From Mesorhizobium muleiense (lineage in GTDB: Bacteria; Pseudomonadota; Alphaproteobacteria; Rhizobiales; Rhizobiaceae): a stretch of 64,000 nucleotides of DNA. The notes below the pieces were generated by a model. It was not told the origin of the DNA. It saw only the letters and a list, made by a program, of their open reading frames with translations, and searched no databases. The stretch lies in contig NZ_FNEE01000002.1 of NCBI RefSeq assembly GCF_900099905.1, forward strand, positions 496,001 to 560,000, written 5' to 3'. This document shows, in pieces, positions 33,685 through 47,390 of the stretch. Position 1 is the stretch's first letter. Every line of letters begins with the position of its first letter. Made by a program: the position numbers and the translations under genes.

Positions 33685-34623
33685 ACCCCTGGCGAGCAAT
33701 GCCTCGACCTCTTGCAGCGTCGGCATCGACGGCGCCGTGCCCGGACGGGTGACCGAGATGCCGGCGACGGCGCAGGCGAAGCGGACCGCTTGCAGCGGGT
33801 CCACGCCTCTCGCAAGTGCTGCGGCCAGGCCGCCATTGAAGGCGTCGCCGGCGCCGGTTGTCTCGGCCACGGGACCGGCATTGATCGCGCCGACATGCTC
33901 AGATCGGCTGGCCGTGTGCAGCAGCGCGCCCTGCTCGCCGAGCGTCACGATAACCGCGCCGGCGCCTCTTTCGAGCAAACGATCGGCGGCGCGGCGGGCG
34001 TCGTCGATGGACGACACCTTGATGCCGGTCAGTTCCTCGACCTCGGTCTCGTTGGGCGTGACATAGTCGCAGCGCGTGTAGATGCGCTCGGGCAGGCTTG
34101 CCGCGGGCGCCGGGTTGAGGATGGTCGTCACCCCTGCCCCGCGCGCGATCTCCAGCGCCCGCATCGCCGCCTCGATCGGCTGCTCGAGCTGGGTTACGAA
34201 AACGCCGGCCGAGCGGATCAGGCCGGCGTTAGCCTCGATGTCGTCGGGCGAAATCAGCATGGCCGCACCCGGACTGACGATGATGGCGTTGTTGCCGCTC
34301 GTCTCCTCGACGAAGATATAGGCCGCACCCGTATAACTCTCCGGCGTGTCGATGACAGCGCTCTTCACCCCGGCCTGCGTCCAGGTTTGCCTGGCCATAT
34401 CGGCAAAGGGATCGACGCCAAGGCGCGTCAGAAAGGTGACGTCGGCGCCGAGACGGCCGGCCGCGACCGCCTGGTTGGAGCCTTTGCCGCCCGGGCCGAG
34501 GGTGAAGGACGTACCGAGGATCGTCTCGCCCATGCGCGGCTGGCGGGCGGCGCGGTAGGCAGTGTCGGCGACGAAGACGCCCAATATGACGACAGGCTTG
34601 ATGACCACAGGCTTGCCTGGCAT
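33682..34623 (-). CDS. PfkB/ribokinase-family sugar kinase
   Basis: 313 residues from ATG 34623. N-terminal PfkB signature LGPGGKGSNQAVAAGRLGAD and C-terminal catalytic motif ETTGAGDAFNGGLAAAL, whose Asp is the base. Ribokinase-type length and motifs suggest phosphorylation of a pentose or related sugar at C5. Starts four bases after the stop of the RbsD/FucU gene, so it is co-transcribed with the mutarotase and the ABC ATPase. The C-terminus runs up against the tandem repeat block. Confidence 0.88.
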   Translation of the reverse strand: MPGKPVVIKPVVILGVFVADTAYRAARQPRMGETILGTSFTLGPGGKGSNQAVAAGRLGADVTFLTRLGVDPFADMARQTWTQAGVKSAVIDTPESYTGAAYIFVEETSGNNAIIVSPGAAMLISPDDIEANAGLIRSAGVFVTQLEQPIEAAMRALEIARGAGVTTILNPAPAASLPERIYTRCDYVTPNETEVEELTGIKVSSIDDARRAADRLLERGAGAVIVTLGEQGALLHTASRSEHVGAINAGPVAETTGAGDAFNGGLAAALARGVDPLQAVRFACAVAGISVTRPGTAPSMPTLQEVEALLARG

Positions 34624-34627
34624 CTCG

Positions 34628-35080
34628 CTACTCCGCGTCGGGAGGAACGACGCCCTTGCGGAAGGCAAAACAGCCATAGAAGCGGCGCTCGCCGGTCTGG
34701 ATGACGCAATAGGCCTTTTTGGCACGTTCGTAGAAGGCGTAGCGCTCGACCGAAATCATCGGCCAGGCCTTGCCCTCCGCAGCATCGATCTCGCCTTGCA
34801 CTTCTTGCTGCACGGCGGGAATCTCGTCCGGCTTGCCGACGATCTCCATGCGGGCCGCGGCATCGTCGACGAAAGTGTCCAGCGGATAGAGCGACAGCAC
34901 CGCCTTGACCACGTCAGCCGCCGGTGCATCGATGCGCAACAGCCGGCCGAGCACGGTCTGGCGGGCCACCGAATCGGAGGGGAAGTTGGTGTCGGCGATG
35001 ATCAGATCGTCGCCATGGCCCATTGCCCGCAACGCCTGAAGCACGTCGGCATTGAGCAGCGGATTGATCCCTTTGAGCAT
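34628..35080 (-). CDS. RbsD/FucU-family sugar mutarotase
   Basis: 150 residues. Starts MLKGINPLLNADVLQALRAM with GHGDDLIIADTNFP, the hallmark of RbsD/FucU pyranase-mutarotases (the His and Asp act on the anomeric centre), and ends ERRFYGCFAFRKGV. FucU favours fucose and RbsD ribose; the GHGDDL-IADTNFP form and its length are closer to FucU. It speeds conversion between anomers so the imported sugar can be used. A GGGAGG site precedes the ATG at 35080. Middle gene of the minus-strand sugar operon. Confidence 0.88.
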   Translation of the reverse strand: MLKGINPLLNADVLQALRAMGHGDDLIIADTNFPSDSVARQTVLGRLLRIDAPAADVVKAVLSLYPLDTFVDDAAARMEIVGKPDEIPAVQQEVQGEIDAAEGKAWPMISVERYAFYERAKKAYCVIQTGERRFYGCFAFRKGVVPPDAE

Positions 35081-35118
35081 AGTTCCCTCCCGAACGGGCT
35101 TTTTTGATGCCAAGCCTG

Positions 35119-35164
35119 GCGCATGATCCCGAAGCGTTGTCGGTTTTCGGACAAGATCATGCGC
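35119..35164. repeat. Intergenic palindrome GCGCATGATC...GATCATGCGC
   Basis: Perfect 10-base arms (35119-35128 and 35155-35164) around a core that contains CCGAAGCGTTGTCGGTTTTCGG, itself a near-palindrome. It matches a type of small hairpin repeat frequent between genes in rhizobia. Lies between the ATPase and mutarotase genes and may shape their relative expression. Confidence 0.7.
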
Positions 35165-35177
35165 AATTCAAAGTGTT

Positions 35178-36236
<1,059 letters not shown>

Positions 36237-36527
36237 TGGCCCCCCTTTCGTTGCGGTGAAGCTAAACAACGCAAACAGCGAGGGCAAGTCAGTCTTTTAT
36301 AGATAAAAAACTCTGTTCGCGTTTGACACGGCACCTGGTTGTGAGAATAGTGAAAGGGCTCGGGTTTTGACCCTGTTCCGGGCGCGCCGGCACGCTGGTC
36401 CGGACCACGGAAATCGAAGCGTTGCGGAGGACTTGGGCCGCTATTTCTGGGAGCCGCTGTTGTTGGGGAACATTTCCAGCGCTCCAAACACCCGAACAAT
36501 CACCATAGAGATTCTGGGAGGAACGAA
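36237..36527. promoter_or_regulatory. Divergent control region of the second sugar importer
   Basis: 291 bases without a gene between the divergent ATPase and binding-protein genes. It must hold both promoters. An AT-rich patch (TTTTATAGATAAAAAACTCT, 36294-36313) is the best candidate for promoter elements; no operator can be called. Confidence 0.5.
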
Positions 36528-38192
36528 ATGAAAGTCAGCCTTTACAACCAATTCATGTGCGCGGGTGCCACGCGCCGCGATGTCCTCAAGGGCGCGGCCA
36601 GCATCGCCGCCGTCGCAGCGGCATCCGGCGCCGGGCTTGGCGCGCTGACGCGCCCGGCTTCCGCGGCAAGCGAATTGCGCGCGCAGATCCTGCAGATCCC
36701 CGGTGTCGGCAAGGGCCAGCCGACCGATGCCGACTTCCAGCAGGTCGGCGAGCTTTGCCTGGAGGCGACCAAGGCCAGCGTCAAGGAAGGCGAATTCGCC
36801 GGCGTCCAGCTCACCTTCATGGGGCTCAACAACCAGAACCTGCACAATGTGCTGTTTCGCGGCTTCCTGAAGCCGTGGGAGACCTATACCGGCGCCAAGA
36901 TCAACTGGATCGACCTGGCGCAGGCGGACTACAACGCCCGCCTGCAGCAGTCGATCGCCACCGGCACCGTCGATTTCGACATCATCGAGATGGGCGCGCC
37001 GTTCGAAGGCGACGTCTGCGGCAAGGGTCTCACGTCCGAAATGCCGGACTGGGTCAAGGACCAGATCGACATGAAGGACGTCGTGGCCTATCTGCAGCCA
37101 CCGGTCGGCACCTGGGACGGCAAGCAGTACCGCGTGACCGTCGATGGCGACGCGCACAACTTCAACTACCGCACCGACGTGTTTGCCGATGCCGACCTCG
37201 CCAAGGCGTGGAAGGACGGCGGCGGTGGCGGTGAATGGGGCGTGCCGAAGACCTGGCAGCAGGTGCAGGCGGTGACAAAATTCCTCAAGGGCAAGCAGTT
37301 CCAGGGCCAGGACGTTTTTGGCTATCTCGACGCGCCCAAGGCGTGGGGCGGCTTCGGCTTCTATTTCCTCGGCAGCCGCGCCAGCGCCTATGCCAAGCAT
37401 CCCGACGACAAGGCCTGGCTGTTCGATGCCGATACGATGAAGCCGCGCATCAACAATCCGGCCTGGGTGCGGGCGATCCAGGACGTGATCGACGCGCTGC
37501 CGTCCGAGCCTGCCGACCAGATCAACGCCGACCCGAACACCACCGCCTTCCAGCAGTTCCTGGCCGGCACCGGTTCGATGGTCACCTGGTGGGGCGACGT
37601 CGGCTCCAACGTCAAGACCAACGACAGTTCTGTTGTCGGCGACGTCACCGGCTTCTCGATCCTGCCCGGCTCGGATGACGTCTACAATTCCAAGACCGGC
37701 CAGTGGGACAAGCTCGCCAGCGGCCCGAATTATTCGCCGAACTGCGCCTATCTCGGCTGGGGCGTCTACGTCATGGCAAGGGTCGACAGCGACGAAAAGA
37801 AGAAGAAGGCGGCCTGGTCTGCCGCTGCCCATCTCGGCGGCAAGGACCTGTCGCTCTGGTGCGCAGCATATCCGTCCGGCTTCCAACCCTACCGCAACTC
37901 GCATTTCGACATTCCGGAATGGGTGGCGGCCGGTTACGACGAGGCTTTCATCACCTCGTATCTGAAATCGGAGGCCGACAGCTACAACCATCCGAACGCC
38001 GCGATCGAGCCGCGTATCCCCGGCATCTTCCAATATTACAGCGCCGCCGAGGACATCCTGGCCAATACATTTGCCGGCAAGATGACGGCGCAGGAAGGCG
38101 CCGACGCCATTGCAGCCGCCTGGGAGAAGCTGACCGACCAGATCGGCCGCGAAAACCAGATCAAGCTCTACAAGGCCTCGCTTGGTATGTAG
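36528..38192 (+). CDS. Extracellular solute-binding protein with Tat signal (sugar ABC importer)
   Basis: 554 residues. The N-terminus has a twin-arginine motif (ATRRDVLKGA) and an Ala-rich h-region ending ASAA, so it is exported folded. The mature part follows family-1 solute-binding proteins: KINWIDLAQADYNARLQQSIA, FDIIEMGAPFEG, and aromatic-rich sugar-contact strands (GKQYRVTVDGDAHNFNYRTD, WWGDVGSNV). It is longer than the usual 400-450 residues. A GGGAGG site precedes it. First gene of the plus-strand operon that continues with two permeases and an aldo/keto reductase. Confidence 0.9.
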   Translation: MKVSLYNQFMCAGATRRDVLKGAASIAAVAAASGAGLGALTRPASAASELRAQILQIPGVGKGQPTDADFQQVGELCLEATKASVKEGEFAGVQLTFMGLNNQNLHNVLFRGFLKPWETYTGAKINWIDLAQADYNARLQQSIATGTVDFDIIEMGAPFEGDVCGKGLTSEMPDWVKDQIDMKDVVAYLQPPVGTWDGKQYRVTVDGDAHNFNYRTDVFADADLAKAWKDGGGGGEWGVPKTWQQVQAVTKFLKGKQFQGQDVFGYLDAPKAWGGFGFYFLGSRASAYAKHPDDKAWLFDADTMKPRINNPAWVRAIQDVIDALPSEPADQINADPNTTAFQQFLAGTGSMVTWWGDVGSNVKTNDSSVVGDVTGFSILPGSDDVYNSKTGQWDKLASGPNYSPNCAYLGWGVYVMARVDSDEKKKKAAWSAAAHLGGKDLSLWCAAYPSGFQPYRNSHFDIPEWVAAGYDEAFITSYLKSEADSYNHPNAAIEPRIPGIFQYYSAAEDILANTFAGKMTAQEGADAIAAAWEKLTDQIGRENQIKLYKASLGM

Positions 38193-38245
38193 GCTGAGAT
38201 TCTAGGGACCGTGGTCCGGCGACGCAAAGCCGCCGGACCAGTTTG

Positions 38246-38311
38246 ACCGGCCAGCCGGTCATAACAGCCTTTACCGGCCAGCCGGTCATAACAGTTGACC
38301 GGCCAGCCGGT
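38246..38311 (+). repeat. Three tandem ACCGGCCAGCCGGT palindromes
   Basis: The same 14-base palindrome occurs at 38246-38259, 38273-38286 and 38298-38311, each followed by CATAACAG or CATAGCAG. It lies in the 150-base gap between the binding-protein and permease genes. The hairpins could protect the upstream mRNA or limit read-through, giving more binding protein than permease. Confidence 0.8.
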
Positions 38312-38342
38312 CATAGCAGCTTTCAGTGAACGGACGAGACGC

Positions 38343-39464
38343 GTGGCTGACGAGACCTTGCCCACCAGTGCGTGGCCGGCAAACGCCGCTCCATCCGATC
38401 TGATATCGCCGGGCCGCAAGCGGCTCGGCCGGGCGTTGATGGCCGTTGCGACGTTCGGCCTGCTGGCAGTGATCGCAATCCAGATCCTTTACAAGACAGA
38501 GGTCAACACGATCGGCTTCGAGACCTGGCGGCCGGTCGTCTATGCCTATGTGCTGTGGGGTGTTGCGCTCGGCATCGGCCAGGTGCTGACGCGCGGCGAA
38601 GACGGCCAGCGCGCGCTGTTCCTGCTGCCGGCGCTGCTGTTCACCATCGCCATGGTGATCTTCCCGACGCTGTTCGGCTTCTACATTGCGCTGACCGACT
38701 GGAACCTCAGTTCCTTCTCCGGCCGCAAGTTCAACGGGCTCGACAATTTCTGGCAGATGCTGGCCGATCCCTATTACCGCAACGCGCTGTTCAACATGGT
38801 ACTCTATGTGCTGGCGGTGCTGGTCGAATACGTCATCGCATTTGGCCTCGCTTTGCTGCTCAACGCACAAATCCGCGCGCGCAAATTCTTCCGTGTCGTC
38901 TTCCTGATGCCGTTGATGCTGTCGCCGGTCGCGGTGTCGTGGATGATCGGCAAGTCGCTGATGGAATACCGCTTCGGGCCGGCCGCGGCGCTGGCGCGCC
39001 AGCTCGGCTGGGAAAACCCCGCCTTCTTCTCAAACCCGATCACCGCCCGCATCTCGATCATGGTACTGGATGCCTGGACGTTCATCCCGTTCATGATGAT
39101 CATGCTGCTCGCCGGCCTTCAGGCGATGTCACGCGAGGTGCTTGAGGCGGCCAGGGTCGACGGCGCCAATGCCTGGCAGACCTTCTGGCAGGTCACGTTT
39201 CCGCTGATGCTGCCGGTATCGGTGACGGCGATCATCCTGCGCATCATCTTCAAGTTGAAGCTTGCCGACATCATCATCACCGTCACCTCGGGCGGCCCGG
39301 GCGGCGCGACCGATTCCGTGTCGAGCTTCATCTACCGCGAGTATCGCGACCGCTCGAATGTCGGCTACGGCACCATGCTGGCGATGGCCTACCTCATCAT
39401 CATCATCGTGTTCGTGACGTGGCTGTTGAAATTCGCCAATCGCTTCGTGCGCAACGTCAACTGA
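38343..39464 (+). CDS. Sugar ABC transporter permease, MalF type
   Basis: About 373 residues from a GTG at 38343. Predicted eight membrane segments; FPTLFGFYIALTDWNLSSFS is the usual TM-loop of MalF-like subunits. The EAA loop is EAARVDGANAWQTFWQVTFPLM near residue 285. The start is uncertain: a TTG at 38295 inside the third palindrome is also in frame, and no strong ribosome-binding site marks either. Pairs with the next gene's product as a heterodimer. Confidence 0.85.
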   Translation: MADETLPTSAWPANAAPSDLISPGRKRLGRALMAVATFGLLAVIAIQILYKTEVNTIGFETWRPVVYAYVLWGVALGIGQVLTRGEDGQRALFLLPALLFTIAMVIFPTLFGFYIALTDWNLSSFSGRKFNGLDNFWQMLADPYYRNALFNMVLYVLAVLVEYVIAFGLALLLNAQIRARKFFRVVFLMPLMLSPVAVSWMIGKSLMEYRFGPAAALARQLGWENPAFFSNPITARISIMVLDAWTFIPFMMIMLLAGLQAMSREVLEAARVDGANAWQTFWQVTFPLMLPVSVTAIILRIIFKLKLADIIITVTSGGPGGATDSVSSFIYREYRDRSNVGYGTMLAMAYLIIIIVFVTWLLKFANRFVRNVN

Positions 39465-39475
39465 CAGGCGGCCAG

Positions 39476-40393
39476 ATGAGCGTTCAGACCACCGACTATG
39501 CCGCTTCCGAAATCCGCTCGCCGGCGAGCTTTTTCGCCAACCGCGTCTTCATCTATGGCGCACTGGTGTTCTGGGCCTTCATCTGCCTGTTCCCGATCTA
39601 CTGGACGATAACCACCTCGTTCAAGACCGCGGTCGACGTCACCCAGGGCCATCTCATCCCGTTCGTCGACTTCCAGCCGGACTGGAAGGGCTGGCGCTCG
39701 CTCGGCCTGTCGCCGGATGCGATCTTCCGGACCTCGACGGTGCGCGACGAGTTCATCAAGCGCTTCATGAATTCGGTCATCACCTCGGTCGGCGCATCGA
39801 GCCTCGCCATCGTCATTGGCAGCCTCGCCGCCTACGGCCTCACCCGCTTCCGCTATCACTTCGCCTGGTTCAAGAACGAGGACATCTCCTTCTTCTTCCT
39901 GTCGCAGTTGATCCTGCCGCCGGTGGTGCTCGCCCTGCCCTTTCTCGTGCTGTACCGGGAAGTCGGCATGCTCGACACGCGCATCGGGCTGATCCTGCTC
40001 TACACGCTGATGGTGCTGCCGATCGTCATCTGGATCATGCGCGACCAGTTCAATTCGATCCCGGTCGAACTGGAGGAAGCAGCCCTCGTCGACGGCCTGT
40101 CGATCTGGGGCGCCTTCTTCCGCATCGTCATGCCGATCGCGCTGCCGGGCATGGTCGCAGCCTTCATCCTGGCGATGGTGCTGTGCTGGAACGAGTATTT
40201 CTTCGCCGCACTGCTGACCTCGACCGACGCAAAAACCATTCCCGTCATGGTGGCGAGCCAGACCGGCTCGCAGGGTATCAACTGGTGGTCGATGGCGGCA
40301 CTCGCCACCGCCGCGATAACGCCGCTCGCCGTCATCGGCATCGCGCTGGAGCGCTACCTCATCATGGGCATGACCGCAGGCGCGGTGAAGTAG
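39476..40393 (+). CDS. Sugar ABC transporter permease, MalG type
   Basis: 305 residues, six membrane segments, first one at FIYGALVFWAFICLFPIYW. EAA loop LEEAALVDGLSIWGAFFRIV, then MPIALPGMVAAFILAMVLCW, the standard C-terminal pattern of MalG/LacG/UgpE subunits. Begins 11 bases after the MalF-type gene. With it forms the channel, fed by the 554-residue binding protein and driven by the ATPase on the other strand. Confidence 0.9.
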   Translation: MSVQTTDYAASEIRSPASFFANRVFIYGALVFWAFICLFPIYWTITTSFKTAVDVTQGHLIPFVDFQPDWKGWRSLGLSPDAIFRTSTVRDEFIKRFMNSVITSVGASSLAIVIGSLAAYGLTRFRYHFAWFKNEDISFFFLSQLILPPVVLALPFLVLYREVGMLDTRIGLILLYTLMVLPIVIWIMRDQFNSIPVELEEAALVDGLSIWGAFFRIVMPIALPGMVAAFILAMVLCWNEYFFAALLTSTDAKTIPVMVASQTGSQGINWWSMAALATAAITPLAVIGIALERYLIMGMTAGAVK

Positions 40394-40401
40394 CGGTTGC
40401 T

Positions 40402-40554
40402 TCTTCCCTTCTCCCCTTGTGGGAGAAGGTGGATCGGCGCGCAGCGCCGAGACGGATGAGGGGTGCTGAAAGAAATGAGGCGTGGCGTTCCCTGGAACAC
40501 CCCTCATCCGGCCGCTGCGCGGCCACCTTCTCCGACAAGGGGAGAAGGAAGAGC
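40402..40554. repeat. Inverted repeat, RIME-like (CTTCTCCCCTTGT type)
   Basis: Left arm CTTCTCCCCTTGTGGGAGAA with GGATGAGGGGTG; right arm is the reverse complement (CACCCCTCATCCGG ... CAAGGGGAGAAGG). About 150 bases in all, with each arm itself able to fold. This is a different family from the GGGGGAGAT elements. Its look recalls the rhizobial intergenic mosaic elements; that name is from memory. Confidence 0.75.
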
Positions 40555-40595
40555 CGCGCTCAATGCACTATACGCAAATAAGGAAACGGCAGCGT

Positions 40596-41618
40596 ATGAA
40601 GACACGGCATTTCGACCGCATCGGCAATGGCGGCATCAGTTTCACGGAACTCGGCTTCGGCACGGCGCCGCTCGGCAATCTTTATCGCGCCGTCTCCGAT
40701 GAGGATGCCAACGCCACTCTGGAGGCCGCATGGCGGGTCGGCTGCCGCTACTACGACACCGCGCCGCTCTACGGGCTTGGCCTGTCGGAAACGCGGCTCA
40801 ATCCGTTCCTGCGCTCGAAAAAGCGCGACGACTATGTGCTGTCGAGCAAGGTCGGCCGCATCATGCGCGCCTGCCCGCCGGACCAGCGCACCGGCATGGG
40901 CAAGTTCTTCGACACGCCGTCGCGCCGCGAGGTCTACGACTACAGCTATGACGGGGTCATGCGCTCCTTCGAAGCCTCGCTGGAACGCCTCGGCGTCGAC
41001 CGCATCGACATCCTTTTCGTGCATGACGTCGACGTCTTCACGCATGGCAGCAAGCAGGCCGCGGACCAGCGCATCGAGGAGTTCATGCGCTCGGGCTATT
41101 ACGGGCTGCTGTCCCTGCGTGACCAGGGGGTCATCAAGGCGTTCGGCGGCGGCATCAACGAATGGCAGGTTGCCCAGACGCTTGCCGAGCGCGGCGACTT
41201 CGACCTGTTCCTGCTTGCCGGGCGCTATACGCTGCTGGAGCAGGAGGCGCTGCAATCCTTCCTGCCGCTATGCCAGAAGCGCGGCATCGGCATCGTTCTC
41301 GGCGGGCCGTATAATTCCGGCATCCTGGCAACCGGTCCGAAGCCCGGCGCCTATTACGATTATACCGAGGCGCCGCAGGACATCCTCGATCGCGTCGCGC
41401 GCATCCAGGCCGTCTGCAAACGCCACGGCGTGCGCCTGATCGAGGCGGCACTGCAATTTCCGCTGCTGCACCCTTCGGTCGTGTCGGTGATCCCCGGCGG
41501 CCAGCGGCCGAGCGAGGTCGAAAGCAACCGGTCGCTGCTCGACGCTAAGCTGCCATCGGCACTCTGGGCCGATCTCAAGCAGGAAGGGCTGATGCGCGCC
41601 GATGCACCGACGGCATAG
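40596..41618 (+). CDS. Aldo/keto reductase (aldose 1-dehydrogenase-like)
   Basis: 340 residues, (beta/alpha)8 barrel. Catalytic tetrad pieces: Asp and Tyr in RYYDTAPLYGLGLSE, Lys in SSKVGRI, His in LFVHDVD. The form with PLYGLGLSE and IDILFVHDVD matches the bacterial L-fucose/D-threo-aldose 1-dehydrogenase and pyridoxal dehydrogenase group. In this operon, with a FucU-like mutarotase and a sugar ABC importer, oxidation of an aldose to its lactone is the best guess. The ATG at 40596 has AAGGAAA ahead. Confidence 0.85.
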   Translation: MKTRHFDRIGNGGISFTELGFGTAPLGNLYRAVSDEDANATLEAAWRVGCRYYDTAPLYGLGLSETRLNPFLRSKKRDDYVLSSKVGRIMRACPPDQRTGMGKFFDTPSRREVYDYSYDGVMRSFEASLERLGVDRIDILFVHDVDVFTHGSKQAADQRIEEFMRSGYYGLLSLRDQGVIKAFGGGINEWQVAQTLAERGDFDLFLLAGRYTLLEQEALQSFLPLCQKRGIGIVLGGPYNSGILATGPKPGAYYDYTEAPQDILDRVARIQAVCKRHGVRLIEAALQFPLLHPSVVSVIPGGQRPSEVESNRSLLDAKLPSALWADLKQEGLMRADAPTA

Positions 41619-41640
41619 AGCCCGCCAAAGTGGGCGCGAA

Positions 41641-41668
41641 AGAAAAGCCGGGCATGCCCGGCTTTTCT
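41641..41668. terminator. Bidirectional terminator between aldo/keto reductase and HU genes
   Basis: Perfect palindrome: AGAAAAGCCGGGC (41641-41653), AT, GCCCGGCTTTTCT. The A-run and T-run flank the stem on both sides, so it can end the convergent transcripts from each strand. Confidence 0.85.
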
Positions 41669-41694
41669 GGTCTCTGAAAAGGGTACGAAGGCGC

Positions 41695-41967
41695 TTAGTT
41701 GACTGCGTCCTTGAGGCCCTTGCCGGCCGAAAACTTCGGCACGGTGCGCGCCGGGATCTGCACTTCGGCGCCGGTCTGCGGATTGCGGCCGGTCGAGGCA
41801 GCGCGTTTTGACACGGTGAAATTTCCGAAGCCGACAAGCCGGACATCGCCGCCCTTCTTCAGTTCGCCGGTGATGACGGAGAACACCGCATCGACCGCCG
41901 ACTGCGCGTCACCCTTCGAAATACTCGCGGCGTCGGCGACAGCGGACACCAGTTCGTTCTTGTTCAT
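41695..41967 (-). CDS. hupB: HU-family DNA-binding protein
   Basis: 90 residues, the exact HU size: MNKNELVSAVADAA at the N-terminus, helix-turn, GFGNFTVSKRAASTGRNPQTG for the DNA-wrapping arm, then IPARTVPKFSAGKGLKDAV. It bends and compacts DNA as a dimer. Follows lon on the same strand across two hairpins, the usual order in proteobacteria. Confidence 0.95.
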   Translation of the reverse strand: MNKNELVSAVADAASISKGDAQSAVDAVFSVITGELKKGGDVRLVGFGNFTVSKRAASTGRNPQTGAEVQIPARTVPKFSAGKGLKDAVN

Positions 41968-42073
41968 AAAAATTCCCTTCCATGAGAAACCGGAACGTAC
42001 GACTCATCCGGCAGGAAACGGACTTTAGAAAGAAGCGCTTCCGCAACCAAGTCGAAAAGCGTCAAAAGAGTCG

Positions 42074-42132
42074 AAAAAACCCCGGAATTCCGGGGTTTTT
42101 CACATGAAAGAGCCGGGCTCTAGGCCCGGCTC
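42074..42132 (-). terminator. Tandem hairpin terminators after lon
   Basis: On the minus strand, 30 bases after the lon stop, GAGCCGGGC/GCCCGGCTC (42110-42132) is followed by CCCCGGAATTCCGGGG with a run of T (42074-42100). The second is a textbook intrinsic terminator. Confidence 0.85.
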
Positions 42133-42161
42133 TCCGTTGTGCATTGCAACTTTAGCACGTG

Positions 42162-44573
<2,412 letters not shown>

Positions 44574-44808
44574 TGTCCAACCTTTCATGTCGCGACTGCC
44601 AATCGGCCAACCGCGATTCTCATATTAACGACCGGGGATGGTTCCGCCTACCACCGTTTGTGACGGGAGTTTTACAGCACAGAATTCGGCGCCACGGCCT
44701 TCCCCCGTTAGTTGGAGGCACGCGGGGCAAAGATCAAGGGTCGACACGAAACCGTTCATCCAATCCGTCATAATCCGTTCATCATAGCCTGCCCATCCGC
44801 AAACGGCA

Positions 44809-44832
44809 AAACGGCGCCTTGCGGCGCCGTTT
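44809..44832 (-). terminator. Terminator after clpX
   Basis: AAACGGCGCC (44809-44818), TTGC loop, GGCGCCGTTT (44823-44832), 25 bases past the clpX stop on the minus strand. Confidence 0.8.
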
Positions 44833-44857
44833 GAAGAATTCCACTACAGGACTGACG

Positions 44858-46132
<1,275 letters not shown>

Positions 46133-46426
46133 TTTCATGTCCTTTCATAGCCGCCCGCCGATGGTCTGGTTGAAAGGGCGCATAACTCAATCTATCGCGG
46201 GAAATCGCCGCCGCCAGTAGTCCGGCTCCCGCAACGCATTCCATACGAAACACATATCAGAAAACGTCGCAATGATTCGCATCAACCCCGCACAAAGCTA
46301 AGCCGTCGAAAATCAACATAGGCTTAACGTAGGCAATCGCTCCCGTCGAGGGAACAGCCAATTGTGGCCGAAATGCCGCGAGCGGCATCAAAAGCGTGTT
46401 TTCGCACCATCCAGCTGCCACCGGGC

Positions 46427-47056
46427 TTATGTGGCAAGACCCTCGATCGGCTCACGCGACGAAATGACCTTGTCGATGAGGCCGAAATCCCTGGCCTCGT
46501 CGGAGGTCATGAAATGGTCGCGGTCGAGCGTCCTTTCGATCTCGTCGTAGCTTTTGCCGGTGTGCTTGACATAGACCTCGTTGAGGCGGCGCTTCAGCTT
46601 GATGATGTCCTGGGCGTGGCGCTCGATGTCGGAAGCCTGGCCCTGAAAACCACCGGAAGGCTGGTGGACCATGATGCGGGCGTTCGGCGTGGCGAAGCGC
46701 ATGCCCTTTTCGCCGGCGGTGAGAAGCAGCGAGCCCATCGAGGCGGCCTGGCCGATGCACAGCGTCGCCACCGCCGGCTTGATGAACTGCATGGTGTCGT
46801 AGATCGCCATGCCCGAGGTGACGACGCCGCCGGGCGAATTGATGTAGAGGTTGATTTCCTTCTTCGGATTCTCGGCTTCGAGGAACAGGAGCTGCGCGCA
46901 GACCAGCGTCGCCATGCCGTCTTCGACCGGACCGGTGATGAAAATGATGCGCTCTTTCAGGAGGCGCGAGAAAATGTCGTAGGCCCGCTCGCCGCGATTG
47001 GTCTGCTCGACCACCATCGGAACGAGGTTCATGTAGGTTTCGACGGGGTTCTTCAT
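46427..47056 (-). CDS. clpP: ClpP, proteolytic subunit
   Basis: 209 residues. Serine in [11 protein letters not shown], His in [12 protein letters not shown] and a downstream Asp make the triad. The N-terminus [21 protein letters not shown] is standard. Two rings of seven stack to form the chamber. Rhizobia often have more than one clpP; this one, next to clpX and lon, is the housekeeping type. An AGGGAT site is ahead. Confidence 0.96.
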   Translation of the reverse strand: MKNPVETYMNLVPMVVEQTNRGERAYDIFSRLLKERIIFITGPVEDGMATLVCAQLLFLEAENPKKEINLYINSPGGVVTSGMAIYDTMQFIKPAVATLCIGQAASMGSLLLTAGEKGMRFATPNARIMVHQPSGGFQGQASDIERHAQDIIKLKRRLNEVYVKHTGKSYDEIERTLDRDHFMTSDEARDFGLIDKVISSREPIEGLAT

Positions 47057-47390
47057 GGACTATCCCTTATTGAAGATGGGATTCCGGCGCCGGGAGATGA
47101 GCAAGTCGGGCAGAATCGGTTCTGGATCGTTACCCTGTAAATAGGATGTCGGCTCACCCTAGCGCAAGGCCGCCCCTCCTAGCCATCCGGTTAAGTCGAA
47201 TCAAGCTTTCTGCACAGAATTCGCCCGAAGCTGCGCCGGCTGCTGTTGAAGCGGTGTGGCTGCGCTGCCGAGTAGCACTTTCTTAACCGCGTCGCTTAAC
47301 GAAATGCGCCGAAACCGCTTTCCCGGGACACGGCTTCCCCTACAATTCAACGTTGAGCTTGCGTGGAAAGTTCAAACTGGGGGGAGTGCA
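47057..47390. promoter_or_regulatory. Divergent upstream region of clpP and the secreted repeat protein
   Basis: 334 bases without a gene I can support. It must hold the clpP promoter (minus) and that of the gene at 47391 (plus). No clear -35/-10 pair or repeat stands out. Confidence 0.4.
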
